Source: an uncultured Schlesneria sp. (GTDB lineage: Bacteria; Planctomycetota; Planctomycetia; Planctomycetales; Planctomycetaceae). From it: DNA of 64,000 nucleotides. The DNA is taken from assembly GCA_903858935.1 (NCBI GenBank), contig CAIOKO010000138.1, positions 1 through 64,000 on the forward strand. The letters run 5' to 3'. The notes under the pieces are model-generated. The model did not search any database. It was not told where the DNA came from and saw only the letters and a program-made list of their open reading frames with translations. A program made the translations under genes and the position numbers. This document shows, piece after piece, positions 53,025 to 61,496 of this stretch (its first letter is position 1; the number at the start of each line of letters is the position of its first letter).

Positions 53025-55070
53025 GTGAAGACATGGAGTCGACTGGGATTACTTGTTTGGCCGTACCGGCGAAAGCTGATTCTGTCGGCTTCTTTCGGCG
53101 TGATCGCCGCACTGCTCTGGAGCTTCGAATTACTGCTAACGTTCCCGATCACGATCATGTTCGGAGAACATCACACGCTTGCAGACTATTCTCACCACGA
53201 AATGGTGAAGACCAGCAACGCGATTGAATTTCGAAATACCAGACTCGCTCAGTTGGATGAACAACTCCGTCTGATTCCAGAAAATGGCGAGCGTCGTCGA
53301 GCTTCTGAGCGGGTTGAGGTCATTGAAGATCAACAGCGACTTCGGATGGAAGTCGACGTTTATACGTCAAAACTATGGACGCTAAGCTGGGTTGAATCCA
53401 AGATCATTCGCAATCTGCCAACCGACCAGTTTCAGATGTTTGCACTTCTTTTCGCGTTTATTTTATTGGTGACATTCGCGAAAGGACTAGCCGGATACTG
53501 TCAGGATGTGTTGGCCGGAAGTGTCGCTGAATCGGTCGTCATCGACCTTCGGCAACGCTTGTTCCGAAGCGCATTGCGTCTCGATCCACAAACGTTATCA
53601 CTCGAGGGAACTTCTGTCTGGTTAACTGATTTTACGTACTCGTTGCAGAACCTGGCGAACGCGATGACCGAAATGGGTGGTCGCGTTGTGCGCGAACCTT
53701 TAAAAGCGGTCGCGTGTCTCGCTGCTTTGCTCTACTTCAACTGGAAACTGACTCTTGTTTTTCTGTTGTTCATGCCGGTGCTCGGCGGACTGTTTCATTG
53801 GTTAGGACTGCGGCTGAAGCGAGCGGCGAATCGAACGGTGGATAGCATGAGTCGTATCTACAAAAGGCTGGAAGAAACCTTTAATAATGTGAAAGCGGTC
53901 ATTGCATTTGATCGGGCAGGACGACACCGACGAGAGTTTCATCGAGAAAATAAAAACTTCTATCAGCAAGCAATGAAGCTGGTACAAATTGATGCCATGA
54001 GCGGGCCGGCGGCGGAGCTGTTGGGGATGTTAGCCGCGAGTGCCGTCCTCTTGCCCGCCGCATTCCTCGTACTGCGCAGTCAAACCACGATCTGGGGCAT
54101 TCCATTGGCCCCGTCACCACCAACGTTCCCCGACCTGGCTCTCTTCTATGTACTGCTGGCAGGTGTGCTTGAGCCGGTTCGAAAATTCTCCAAATTCTAT
54201 AACACGATCCGGCAATCGACCGCGATTGCAGAAAGATTGTTTGCGCGAATGGACACAGCCTCTCTGATCGCTCCGCCGGCTGTGTCGCAGTTCATGCCAG
54301 TTCTCAGCCAGTCAATCGAATTCCGCGACGTCACGTTTCAATATGCAAAACATGTCAACGATGTCACGGAACGAGCATTCGTATTGAATGGCTTTGATCT
54401 CACGATTAATGCGGGAGAAACAGTTGCCGTGGTGGGGCCGAACGGTTCGGGCAAATCGACATTAGTCAATCTCTTACCACGATTCTATGACCCTGATCGT
54501 GGAGACGTTTTTTTCGACGGCGTTAATTTGAAAGATGCAAAATTACGTGACATTCGCGAACAAATTGCGCTTGTCCCTCAAGAAACGCTTCTCTTCGATG
54601 ACACAATTATCGAAAACATTCGTTACGGACGTCCCGACGCATCTGACGATGAAGTCCACGATGCAGCGCGCAGGGCACATGTCCTCGCATTTACCGATGC
54701 GATGTCGTTGGGACTACTAACCCCCGTGGGCGAGCACGGAAAACAACTCTCCGGCGGACAAAGGCAGCGAATTGCGCTCGCTCGTGCAATCTTACGAAAC
54801 CCTCACCTTTTAATTCTTGATGAACCAACTTCTGCCGTCGATGCTCAGAGTGAGCAATTGATTCATGCGTCATTGCGAGACTTTGTAAAAGGCCGAACGA
54901 CGATTTTGATTACTCACTGTTTGACGCCAACGCTCCTGGAATTCTTGAATCGTATTGTCGTCGTAGACCGTGGTCGAGTTGTCGCAACGGGTTGCCATCC
55001 AGAATTACTCGCAACGTGTCAGGTCTACCAGCGGCTATGGGATGCTCAAACTCAACGAGCAGCCGCCTGA
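53025..55070 (+). CDS. ABC-type exporter, fused membrane and ATPase domains
   Basis: A 681-residue half-transporter of the MsbA/lipid-and-multidrug exporter type that should work as a homodimer. The membrane domain spans about 15-400. The ATPase domain has Walker A VGPNGSGKST near 470-479, the signature LSGGQRQRIALARA near 574-587, Walker B LLILDEPTSAVD near 597-608, and the switch histidine in LITHC. Between the first and second membrane helices there is an unusually long charged, coiled-coil-like insertion (about 50-125, LAQLDEQLRLIPENGERRRAS), probably extracytoplasmic. The start is GTG with GGGATGCGG upstream. A PQQ-propeller gene follows 131 bases downstream and another is divergent upstream. 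The substrate (lipid, lipopeptide or drug) is unknown. Confidence 0.93.
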   Translation: MKTWSRLGLLVWPYRRKLILSASFGVIAALLWSFELLLTFPITIMFGEHHTLADYSHHEMVKTSNAIEFRNTRLAQLDEQLRLIPENGERRRASERVEVIEDQQRLRMEVDVYTSKLWTLSWVESKIIRNLPTDQFQMFALLFAFILLVTFAKGLAGYCQDVLAGSVAESVVIDLRQRLFRSALRLDPQTLSLEGTSVWLTDFTYSLQNLANAMTEMGGRVVREPLKAVACLAALLYFNWKLTLVFLLFMPVLGGLFHWLGLRLKRAANRTVDSMSRIYKRLEETFNNVKAVIAFDRAGRHRREFHRENKNFYQQAMKLVQIDAMSGPAAELLGMLAASAVLLPAAFLVLRSQTTIWGIPLAPSPPTFPDLALFYVLLAGVLEPVRKFSKFYNTIRQSTAIAERLFARMDTASLIAPPAVSQFMPVLSQSIEFRDVTFQYAKHVNDVTERAFVLNGFDLTINAGETVAVVGPNGSGKSTLVNLLPRFYDPDRGDVFFDGVNLKDAKLRDIREQIALVPQETLLFDDTIIENIRYGRPDASDDEVHDAARRAHVLAFTDAMSLGLLTPVGEHGKQLSGGQRQRIALARAILRNPHLLILDEPTSAVDAQSEQLIHASLRDFVKGRTTILITHCLTPTLLEFLNRIVVVDRGRVVATGCHPELLATCQVYQRLWDAQTQRAAA

Positions 55071-55201
55071 CCTGAATCCATCGATTCGACATCGAGTCGG
55101 ATTATAGAGGCTGTGATCAAAATACTGATCCGGGAAGTCGTGTCGTGCCGAAACCGTCCGGTGACAAACCTGCTTCTTCGGAAGTTATTTGAAGAGATTC
55201 A

Positions 55202-56572
55202 TTGGATCCGATTGTGTTGGTGAAATGTGTGAACTTGCGAACATGTCTTGTGATCGGTGTAATCGCAATTTGGGCGATGACACGGATCACCGGTTCCGGC
55301 ACGCCCGAAGTTCATAAAGCCGATACAGCATTGAACTTCGTGCTGGTCGACCCACGCCCTTCAGTTGATGACTGGCCCTGGTGGCAGGGGACTGATCACC
55401 GGAACGTTTCTAATACTAAAAATTTCCCAACCCAATGGGCGTCAAGTGACCACGAAGGTTGGCAGGTTCCACTTCCTGGTCACGGAAATGCGTCCCCTTG
55501 CTTGTGGGGCAACCAGCTGTTTTTGCCAGTCGTCGACACAGATTATCAGCGCTTTTCGTTGCTGTGCCTGCAACGAGAAACTGGCAGAATCGCATGGCGA
55601 ACCGTGTTGCACCAGGGGCGTTCTTTAAAATCAATTGACAAAGCATCACGCGCTTTGTCATCTCCTGCCTGCGATGGAAAAAATGTTTTTACGGTTTCCA
55701 GCGACCAGGCAAAGCTTTGGATCACTGCCGTCGAAATGTCAGGCCGAGTTGCCTGGCAACGAGAACTCGGACCATATCAATCCAGTGAAGCCTATCAGTC
55801 TTCGCCAGTACTTTTTAAATCATTGGTCATCGTCAGCGCGGATCAACCACACGGCAGCTTCTTAGCGGCCATCCATCGGCAAACGGGTGAGATCATCTGG
55901 CGAATCAAACGGCCGAACGGCGCCAGCCATGGCACGCCAATCATTGCCATGATTTCCGAGAGGCCGCAATTGGTTATTGGCGGAACAGGGAACGTTACCA
56001 GTTACGACCCGGCAAACGGGAAAGTCATCTGGACATGCAAAACTTCTGCCGAAAAACTGGCCAACACAATCGCCTTCGATCAGGACCATGTGTTCGTAAC
56101 GTGGACACGGCCCAACCCTGAAGTGGTCTGTATCTCTGCAAGCGGAAATGGCGATGTTACAAAGTCCCATATTTCCTGGCGGCTGCCGAAACATGGTAGC
56201 AATCGCCCGAGCCCTGTTTTTTACGATGGCTTGTTATACGTTCTCGCAGACGATGGTCGTCTGTCATGTATTCAATCTGCGACGGGAAAGATTGAATGGA
56301 CCAGGCAGCTGGAAGGAACCTTCTCGGCTTCCCCCGTGATTGCTGGCCCATTTCTTTTCTGTGCGAATGAAACAGGATCAACGTACCTCCTGCATACGGG
56401 AGAGACGAGTACTGCTGTGGTTGCAAATGCGCTGCCGGACGGAATTGTTGCCACACCAATCATTGTTGGTGACTCGATTTTCTTTCGTACGAACAGCCAG
56501 CTTCATCGGGTGATCGCTCCAGATCCCCAACCCGTTGTTGAACGTCCAAGCGATGCCAGGCGAAGGTACTGA
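55202..56572 (+). CDS. exported PQQ-type beta-propeller protein
   Basis: A 456-residue protein with an N-terminal hydrophobic segment (CLVIGVIAIWAMTRITG, about 15-31), either a signal peptide or an anchor. The propeller motifs include WPWWQGTDHRNVSNTKNFP (the usual opening of these proteins), CLQRETGRIAWRTVL, AIHRQTGEIIWRIKRP, SYDPANGKVIWTCKT and CIQSATGKIEWTRQLEG. There is no catalytic domain. The start is uncertain: TTG at 55202 has GAAGAG upstream, while GTG codons at 55214, 55220 and 55229 are alternatives that keep the hydrophobic segment. It follows the ABC exporter gene and may share its transcript. Confidence 0.84.
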   Translation: MDPIVLVKCVNLRTCLVIGVIAIWAMTRITGSGTPEVHKADTALNFVLVDPRPSVDDWPWWQGTDHRNVSNTKNFPTQWASSDHEGWQVPLPGHGNASPCLWGNQLFLPVVDTDYQRFSLLCLQRETGRIAWRTVLHQGRSLKSIDKASRALSSPACDGKNVFTVSSDQAKLWITAVEMSGRVAWQRELGPYQSSEAYQSSPVLFKSLVIVSADQPHGSFLAAIHRQTGEIIWRIKRPNGASHGTPIIAMISERPQLVIGGTGNVTSYDPANGKVIWTCKTSAEKLANTIAFDQDHVFVTWTRPNPEVVCISASGNGDVTKSHISWRLPKHGSNRPSPVFYDGLLYVLADDGRLSCIQSATGKIEWTRQLEGTFSASPVIAGPFLFCANETGSTYLLHTGETSTAVVANALPDGIVATPIIVGDSIFFRTNSQLHRVIAPDPQPVVERPSDARRRY

Positions 56573-56708
56573 GCTGAGGTTGCTGCGCGGGAAACCCCAA
56601 GGGCCGGTGAATGTGTCTGGGATCGATCTGATATGTCTTAAAGAACATTTCGGTTGTCACTGACGAAGACATTTTTCTGCCAATTACGCCCTCCGGATAT
56701 CGTGCCCG

Positions 56709-57710
56709 TCATCGCACCAGGCCTGAAATCTTTTGACCATTCAATAACAGGCAGACTGGTGTTTCTGGATGGCAAGAAGGTCGTTTGACCACCCCCAAGG
56801 CAATGACCGAATTGGATGCTTGCGACATGTCGCCTTTCATTTCAATCGCAGCGGAAGTAATCACTCCGACTTCGGCTGCCCCAGCCTGATCGTAAATAAC
56901 GGTTCCCTGAACTGGTACGACTGATGATTCGAATCGAAGTCGCCGCAATTCGCGATTGGTATGCCCCAACGCATCGAGTCGGGCAATCGTTTCCTGGCCC
57001 AGATAGCATCCTTTATTGAACGAGACACACTGTTTTGTCCGAGCGACTTCCTGGGCAAGGTAATCGTCAGTGATATCGACACCATATAATGGATATCCTG
57101 CATCGATCCTCAAGTATTCGAACAGCTCGCGCGTCCCCTCTGCGACGCCCAGGCCGCACAGACTCAGCTTGACCACTTCGATTTGCTGACGCGGGACCGA
57201 TAGCAGAAATCCTGGCGGCCCCAAGAGATCGACACGGCGTATGTGTATAGACAAGCTCTCTGTATCTCGTTGAATCGTTGTTCCAATTACGGTCCCCTGG
57301 TCCAGTTGCAGCAATTGAGCCGCTAACGGTCCGGTAACAAACAACTCACCTCTTTCGTCACTTCGTAGAATTAATTGCACATCGTCGATCAGTACGAACT
57401 TTCCAAGATGACCGATGATCGCCTCCTGTTGACCAGGAGCTCCGTCCAGCCAGAGCGACTTCTCACCACAGAACACAAACACGTGGGCGGCGACCTTGCC
57501 TTTCAGATTGGTTACTAAGGCTTCACAACCTTGCCCTGGTTTCAAACCTTTGATGTCATTTGACGTGAAGCTATGCAGAAAACGAACTCGATCCGCACCC
57601 GTGATTTCGATCTGGGTCCGATCGCTCACATCGAAAACAGCCACACTTGTTCGAGCCGCATTCAGGGCTTCGGAAACAGTCTTTGGTGAGGTACTGGAAA
57701 CAGTAGACAT
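56709..57710 (-). CDS. ygfZ: YgfZ/GcvT-family folate-binding protein
   Basis: A 333-residue member of the YgfZ (COG0354) family. These proteins bind folate and help make or repair certain iron-sulfur proteins. The family signature is KGCYLGQETIAR, with Cys235, followed by HTNRELRRL. An N-terminal aminomethyltransferase-like domain (VFDVSDRTQIEITGADRVRFLHSF) is complete. It starts 12 bases after the MurJ stop on the same strand, with GAAGG overlapping that stop, so the two genes are co-transcribed. No glycine-cleavage genes are nearby, which supports YgfZ rather than GcvT. Confidence 0.92.
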   Translation of the reverse strand: MSTVSSTSPKTVSEALNAARTSVAVFDVSDRTQIEITGADRVRFLHSFTSNDIKGLKPGQGCEALVTNLKGKVAAHVFVFCGEKSLWLDGAPGQQEAIIGHLGKFVLIDDVQLILRSDERGELFVTGPLAAQLLQLDQGTVIGTTIQRDTESLSIHIRRVDLLGPPGFLLSVPRQQIEVVKLSLCGLGVAEGTRELFEYLRIDAGYPLYGVDITDDYLAQEVARTKQCVSFNKGCYLGQETIARLDALGHTNRELRRLRFESSVVPVQGTVIYDQAGAAEVGVITSAAIEMKGDMSQASNSVIALGVVKRPSCHPETPVCLLLNGQKISGLVR

Positions 57711-57722
57711 CTTTTAAGGCCT

Positions 57723-59348
57723 TCAGCTTTCGAGATTCGGGACTGGGCTTCGCTTTCCCGCGATGACAAGCCACGGTTCAACTAAACCTAACAGACGAGC
57801 ACTCAACAGAAAGGCAATCCCCCCTGCGGTCAACGGGACACCCAATCGAATTGCGCGCCCGAAAAGAAGCCCGGGAGAATCGAGCAAATTGAGCAATATC
57901 TGGCAGGTCACTGACATGACCACTGTCGCCAGAATCGTTTTCAGCGTTGTCCATCCGATCTCGCCCCAAAGCAAACGCCCGACATAACGTTGTAAAACCA
58001 GGGCCGTTGCGGCACATTGTCCCGCCGCAACAAGCGCCGTCGCCAGCGCGAGACCACGGCCTCCCAGCGGCCAGATCAGCGTCAGATTCAAAATCAAGTT
58101 TGCAAACATGGCCGCCAGGCCGATGTACATCGGTGTCAGCCGGTCACCAATTGCATAAAAGCCCCGCTGCAGGATCAACAGGCCGCAGTAGGCCCACACG
58201 CCCGACCCGTATGCGGCAATCATATCACCCGTTTGTCGTGCGTCGTCCGCGTTGAATTTCCCGTACTCGAAAAAGAGTGTTGCCAGCGGGTGGCCGATTA
58301 AAATCAGACCGACACTCGCCGGAACACCTATCGCGATCACTAACCGAACCCCTAACGACAAGTCGGCTCGCAACTTATCGGTCTCGCCTCGCTGGGCATG
58401 CGAGGTCAGCAGGGGAAACAACACCGTTCCCAACGCCACACCAAACACGCCGAGCGGAAACTGATACAGGCGTTGCCCAAGATAAAGGGCAGTAGCCGTT
58501 CCTGCCAGCAACGGATATTTGGGCGATCCAGGCAGGGGCATTAACAAACTTAGATCAGCCGGCTGGGTAAATCCCCAGGCGATAAAACTATCCAGCACGG
58601 CATTCAGTTGCGTGATCGACATCCCAATGATTACTGGCAACATGTCAGTGGCGATCTTCCAGACGCGCCCAATCGCCAGCCTCCAGTCCGATCGAAATCC
58701 AAACCCGTTCGAATAAAGAATGAACAAAGGAAATAGTAACTGCAATCCCCCGCCAATCAGCACACAGACTCCGACCACATAGGCCTGATTCACCTCATCC
58801 TGCCAGAGTGGCGCAAGCAACCACAAGCTGAGTAACCAGACCAGGTTCAGGATCGATGGAACCAAAGCGGGCCAGACAAACTTTCCCAATGCGTTCAGTA
58901 CGGCTCCTAATTGAGCCGCTAAACAAATCAGTACGACGTAGGGCATCAGCAGCGCGGAAAGGTTTCGGAGCAACGTTGCTTCCGGGCTAAGTTGCGTCAC
59001 CAAACCCAGGGACCAGACCGCCCCCTCAAATAAAACAATCATGGAACACAAAAACGCGGCCAGCGACAAAAAGACGGCCCACGTCACTCGTGCAGCCGAT
59101 TCACTTCCACGTTCACGAAGATCCGAGACGAATACCGGCAAAAATGCCGTTGTTAAAGCCCCTTCACCGAGCAGGACCCGGGCCAGATTTGGGAGCCGAA
59201 AAGCGACCGTAAACGCATCCATGACGGGCCCCGCTCCGAAAAGCACACCCATCGCCTGATCACGCATCAACCCCAATATGCGGCTACCGATCGTGCAAAG
59301 ACTGACGATCCGCAGATTTTTTGAGACGTTTTGTAATGACTCGTTCAA
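57723..59348 (-). CDS. murJ: MurJ-type lipid II flippase
   Basis: A 541-residue polytopic protein of the MurJ/MviN family, which flips lipid II across the cytoplasmic membrane for peptidoglycan synthesis. About fourteen hydrophobic helices are visible. The hallmark N-terminal region is SRILGLMRDQAMGVLFGAG followed by MDAFTVAFRLPNLARVLLGEGALTTAFLPVF (read as helix 2 and its loop). The start is TTG at 59348; the next ATG would remove the first membrane helix. Its presence fits current evidence that planctomycetes make peptidoglycan. It is followed 12 bases later by ygfZ. Confidence 0.93.
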   Translation of the reverse strand: MNESLQNVSKNLRIVSLCTIGSRILGLMRDQAMGVLFGAGPVMDAFTVAFRLPNLARVLLGEGALTTAFLPVFVSDLRERGSESAARVTWAVFLSLAAFLCSMIVLFEGAVWSLGLVTQLSPEATLLRNLSALLMPYVVLICLAAQLGAVLNALGKFVWPALVPSILNLVWLLSLWLLAPLWQDEVNQAYVVGVCVLIGGGLQLLFPLFILYSNGFGFRSDWRLAIGRVWKIATDMLPVIIGMSITQLNAVLDSFIAWGFTQPADLSLLMPLPGSPKYPLLAGTATALYLGQRLYQFPLGVFGVALGTVLFPLLTSHAQRGETDKLRADLSLGVRLVIAIGVPASVGLILIGHPLATLFFEYGKFNADDARQTGDMIAAYGSGVWAYCGLLILQRGFYAIGDRLTPMYIGLAAMFANLILNLTLIWPLGGRGLALATALVAAGQCAATALVLQRYVGRLLWGEIGWTTLKTILATVVMSVTCQILLNLLDSPGLLFGRAIRLGVPLTAGGIAFLLSARLLGLVEPWLVIAGKRSPVPNLES

Positions 59349-59459
59349 GGAGAAATCCGTTTCTTACAGCCAATAACCTATACGATGTCGCAAGCAAGTT
59401 AGGCGATTGACGATGTCAATTCCACTGAACCGTAACTGCCGCCTTAAAAAGAATCTCGT

Positions 59460-59636
59460 TTGCTATTCTGAGGAAATGTCGTAGTATCAGCCCCGAAGAT
59501 CGCGGCCAAAAACCGCCTCTGAATGTTAAGCGGAAGACTGATTAGAATGCAGCTCGGCAAATGCCGGGTGGCTGGATAAGTAAGTAAGCCGACGTGGAAG
59601 ACGACCTTGTGGACGTCTTCCACGTCGGCTTTTTTG
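59460..59636 (+). ncRNA. possible small RNA ending at an orphan terminator
   Basis: The terminator at 59586-59636 points along the plus strand, but no plus-strand gene lies upstream for over 2.5 kb (the MurJ gene runs away on the other strand). The sequence just upstream contains hairpins such as CGGCAAATGCCG at 59556-59567 and GCGGCCAAAAACCGC at 59501-59515. The 5' end is a guess; no clear promoter is seen. I do not recognise 6S, SRP, RNase P or tmRNA features. The rest of the 476-base gap 59349-59824 shows no gene. Confidence 0.4.
59586..59636 (+). terminator. very strong orphan intrinsic terminator
   Basis: An 18-base perfect stem: 59586-59603 (AAGCCGACGTGGAAGACG) with 59614-59631, a 10-base loop, then a T-run. 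It is one of the best terminators in the window. Confidence 0.95.
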
Positions 59637-59824
59637 TTTTCTGATACCGCAAGCCAACCGTGGAATGATAGCAAATGTGATGACTGTCAATTGAGGTGAC
59701 TCACGACCGCAACAAGTTCGACCGTGGTGGCGACAACGTGACATTGGCCCCCTCTGGCTTCACAAACCGTGTTGCCGACAAGTGATGTCTCTAACGTAAA
59801 GTAATAAGCTCTGGAGACTTTTAG

Positions 59825-60772
59825 ATGAGATTTCGTGGATTAACCGCGACAGGTATCATTGGCGCAGTTATCTTCGGATACTGTCTGTTCCAGGGATCAC
59901 ACCAAACCGCTGTTCCGCAAGATTCGATTCCGTTATTTGCTGGCGCAAAAAAGATAATCATCCCCCCCGAAATAGACGTTGCCCATTCTGGCCCCGATAT
60001 CGCATCATCTAACGACAACCATTCAGAACCTGAGTGCCAAGAGGCAATGGCTTCGAGTCCTGAGGCGAGATTGCAATATAAAATCGCGTTGCTGGATCGA
60101 GGTCGGCACGCACTGGGGCTCATCAAATGCTATACAGCCCAACTGCGTAAGCAAGAGGTTGTCAGGGGTGAGTTGCTCGATGAACAAGTGATGTCGCTCA
60201 AGTGCCGTCATCACCCATTCAGTGTTTACCTGGTTTGGCAGATCGGCGATGTGGGCAGGGAAGCGATCTATGTCGAAGGGAAAAACAACGGCAAACTGAT
60301 CGCCCATGATGGTGGCTGGAAGTCGCGCCTTCCCGCATTTTCAATGTTGACCGATGGCTCGCTGGCGATGAAGGATGCTCGCTGCCCAATTACAACGGCA
60401 GGTTTGCTGGCTCTGACCGAGGCCATGACGGCGACTCATCTGAATGACCTGACATATTCGACCTTCGAATCCTGCGAAATCGACCCGCATCAACGGTTCG
60501 ATGGGCGACCATGCCTGATGTTTACAACGAGATACAAGTCAGCAGAGATTTCTCCCACCTACCGCAAATCAATCACACTGATCGATCACGAATGGAACCT
60601 GCCCGTCCAAACTCAACATTTCGAATGGTGCATCACAGGAAAAACAATGAGTGACAAAGAACTCGATCGGGCGACCATCATTGAATCCTACTCATTTACT
60701 GACATTAAATTGGGCTGCCAATTGACGGATCGCGACTTTGAGCGAACCAATCAGGAATATCATTTCCATTGA
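59825..60772 (+). CDS. exported DUF1571 protein
   Basis: A 315-residue protein with an N-terminal signal or anchor (LTATGIIGAVIFGYCLF, about 6-22). The body (about 85-310) matches the DUF1571 pattern: a helix with CYTAQLRKQEVVRGELLDEQ, then MSLKCRHHPFSVYLVW, GREAIYVEGKNNGKLIAHDGGW and a closing strand set with YRKSITLIDHEWNLPVQTQHFEW. The fold resembles LolA-type lipoprotein carriers and other envelope proteins, but its role is unknown. Members are characteristic of planctomycetes. A low-complexity acidic/Ser linker lies at about 50-80. It stands alone before the kdp region. Confidence 0.82.
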   Translation: MRFRGLTATGIIGAVIFGYCLFQGSHQTAVPQDSIPLFAGAKKIIIPPEIDVAHSGPDIASSNDNHSEPECQEAMASSPEARLQYKIALLDRGRHALGLIKCYTAQLRKQEVVRGELLDEQVMSLKCRHHPFSVYLVWQIGDVGREAIYVEGKNNGKLIAHDGGWKSRLPAFSMLTDGSLAMKDARCPITTAGLLALTEAMTATHLNDLTYSTFESCEIDPHQRFDGRPCLMFTTRYKSAEISPTYRKSITLIDHEWNLPVQTQHFEWCITGKTMSDKELDRATIIESYSFTDIKLGCQLTDRDFERTNQEYHFH

Positions 60773-61070
60773 CCTCAAATCTTCGCGTCAAAGACCTGCG
60801 GCCGGTGTCGTCAGTGCTGGGATTTCTGATCCGTGATTGAAATTTGATTTCGCCCAGTTCATGCAGTCACCGCACCTCTTCAGCATCAGCGGGCGCAAAG
60901 TATCTCCATGTACGGCTGCAGTAAATCGCGTTGCGACGTTCGATCAACGATCCACGCGATATTTACAATTTCTTTATGCCGACTGGCTGACTACTTACCC
61001 CAATCTTATTCGATCAGGGATAGGATATCCGACGTAGCCTGTTGAGGACCTGGTTCGAATTTGAGGTGAA
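60773..61070. other. 298-base intergenic region before the kdp operon
   Basis: No gene is supported. It should contain the kdp promoter, which in many bacteria is controlled by KdpDE; I cannot point to a convincing binding site or promoter. Confidence 0.3.
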
Positions 61071-61154
61071 ATGATGGATGGTATTTTTCTGGCTGTGATC
61101 GTTGGTGCTTTTGCAGTCACATGCTTGATGGTTGAGGGGTGCCGTCGACTGTAG
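61071..61154 (+). CDS. small membrane ORF at the head of the kdp operon
   Basis: A 27-residue ORF: a single hydrophobic helix (FLAVIVGAFAVTCLMV) ending in EGCRRL. GAGGTGAA at 61063-61070 precedes two consecutive ATG codons, and the second (61074) has the better spacing. Short membrane proteins ending in GCxRL are often found just before kdpF or kdpA in other bacteria, which supports a real gene. Its role is unknown. A 237-base gap follows before kdpF, with no other gene seen. Confidence 0.6.
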   Translation: MMDGIFLAVIVGAFAVTCLMVEGCRRL

Positions 61155-61391
61155 CCCCTGCCAAAACACGGCTCAAAAGCGCAGAGAATAGCCCCAAAGC
61201 GATCGATGCGACGTGTCAGCCTTATGCGTACCGACCCCTTGGCGAATCGGTTTTTGTTTTTACGACGAGTTAACCGCATTGGTTGCTCAGGCGCTTCGCA
61301 CTTGAAGGAAGCCTCTAACGGAAACTGCATATGCATCTCGAGTTGTGGCAACGAATCGCCCGGCGAGCGGTTACAAAACTTTGTTTGAAGA

Positions 61392-61496
61392 ATGGATAAA
61401 TTCATGGACCCAATGCATTTACTGACGGCGATCATCGCAGTAGGCCTGTTTGCCTACTTGCTGTTTGCCATGCTCTGCCCGGAGAAGTTCTCATGA
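61392..61496 (+). CDS. kdpF: KdpF, small subunit of the potassium-transporting ATPase
   Basis: A 34-residue single-helix protein (LLTAIIAVGLFAYLLFAMLC ending PEKFS), the standard form of KdpF, which stabilises the KdpFABC complex. Its TGA overlaps the kdpA start as ATGA. An internal ATG at 61404 (residue 5) is an alternative start. It is shorter than common gene-finding limits and easily missed. Confidence 0.9.
   Translation: MDKFMDPMHLLTAIIAVGLFAYLLFAMLCPEKFS

Noticed and set aside
59444-59674. Minus-strand 76-residue open frame across the orphan terminator
   Set aside because: It runs through a strong hairpin and has no ribosome binding site or family resemblance.
61040-61060. GGTTCGAATTT, resembling a tRNA T-loop
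   Set aside because: No acceptor or anticodon stems can be folded around it.
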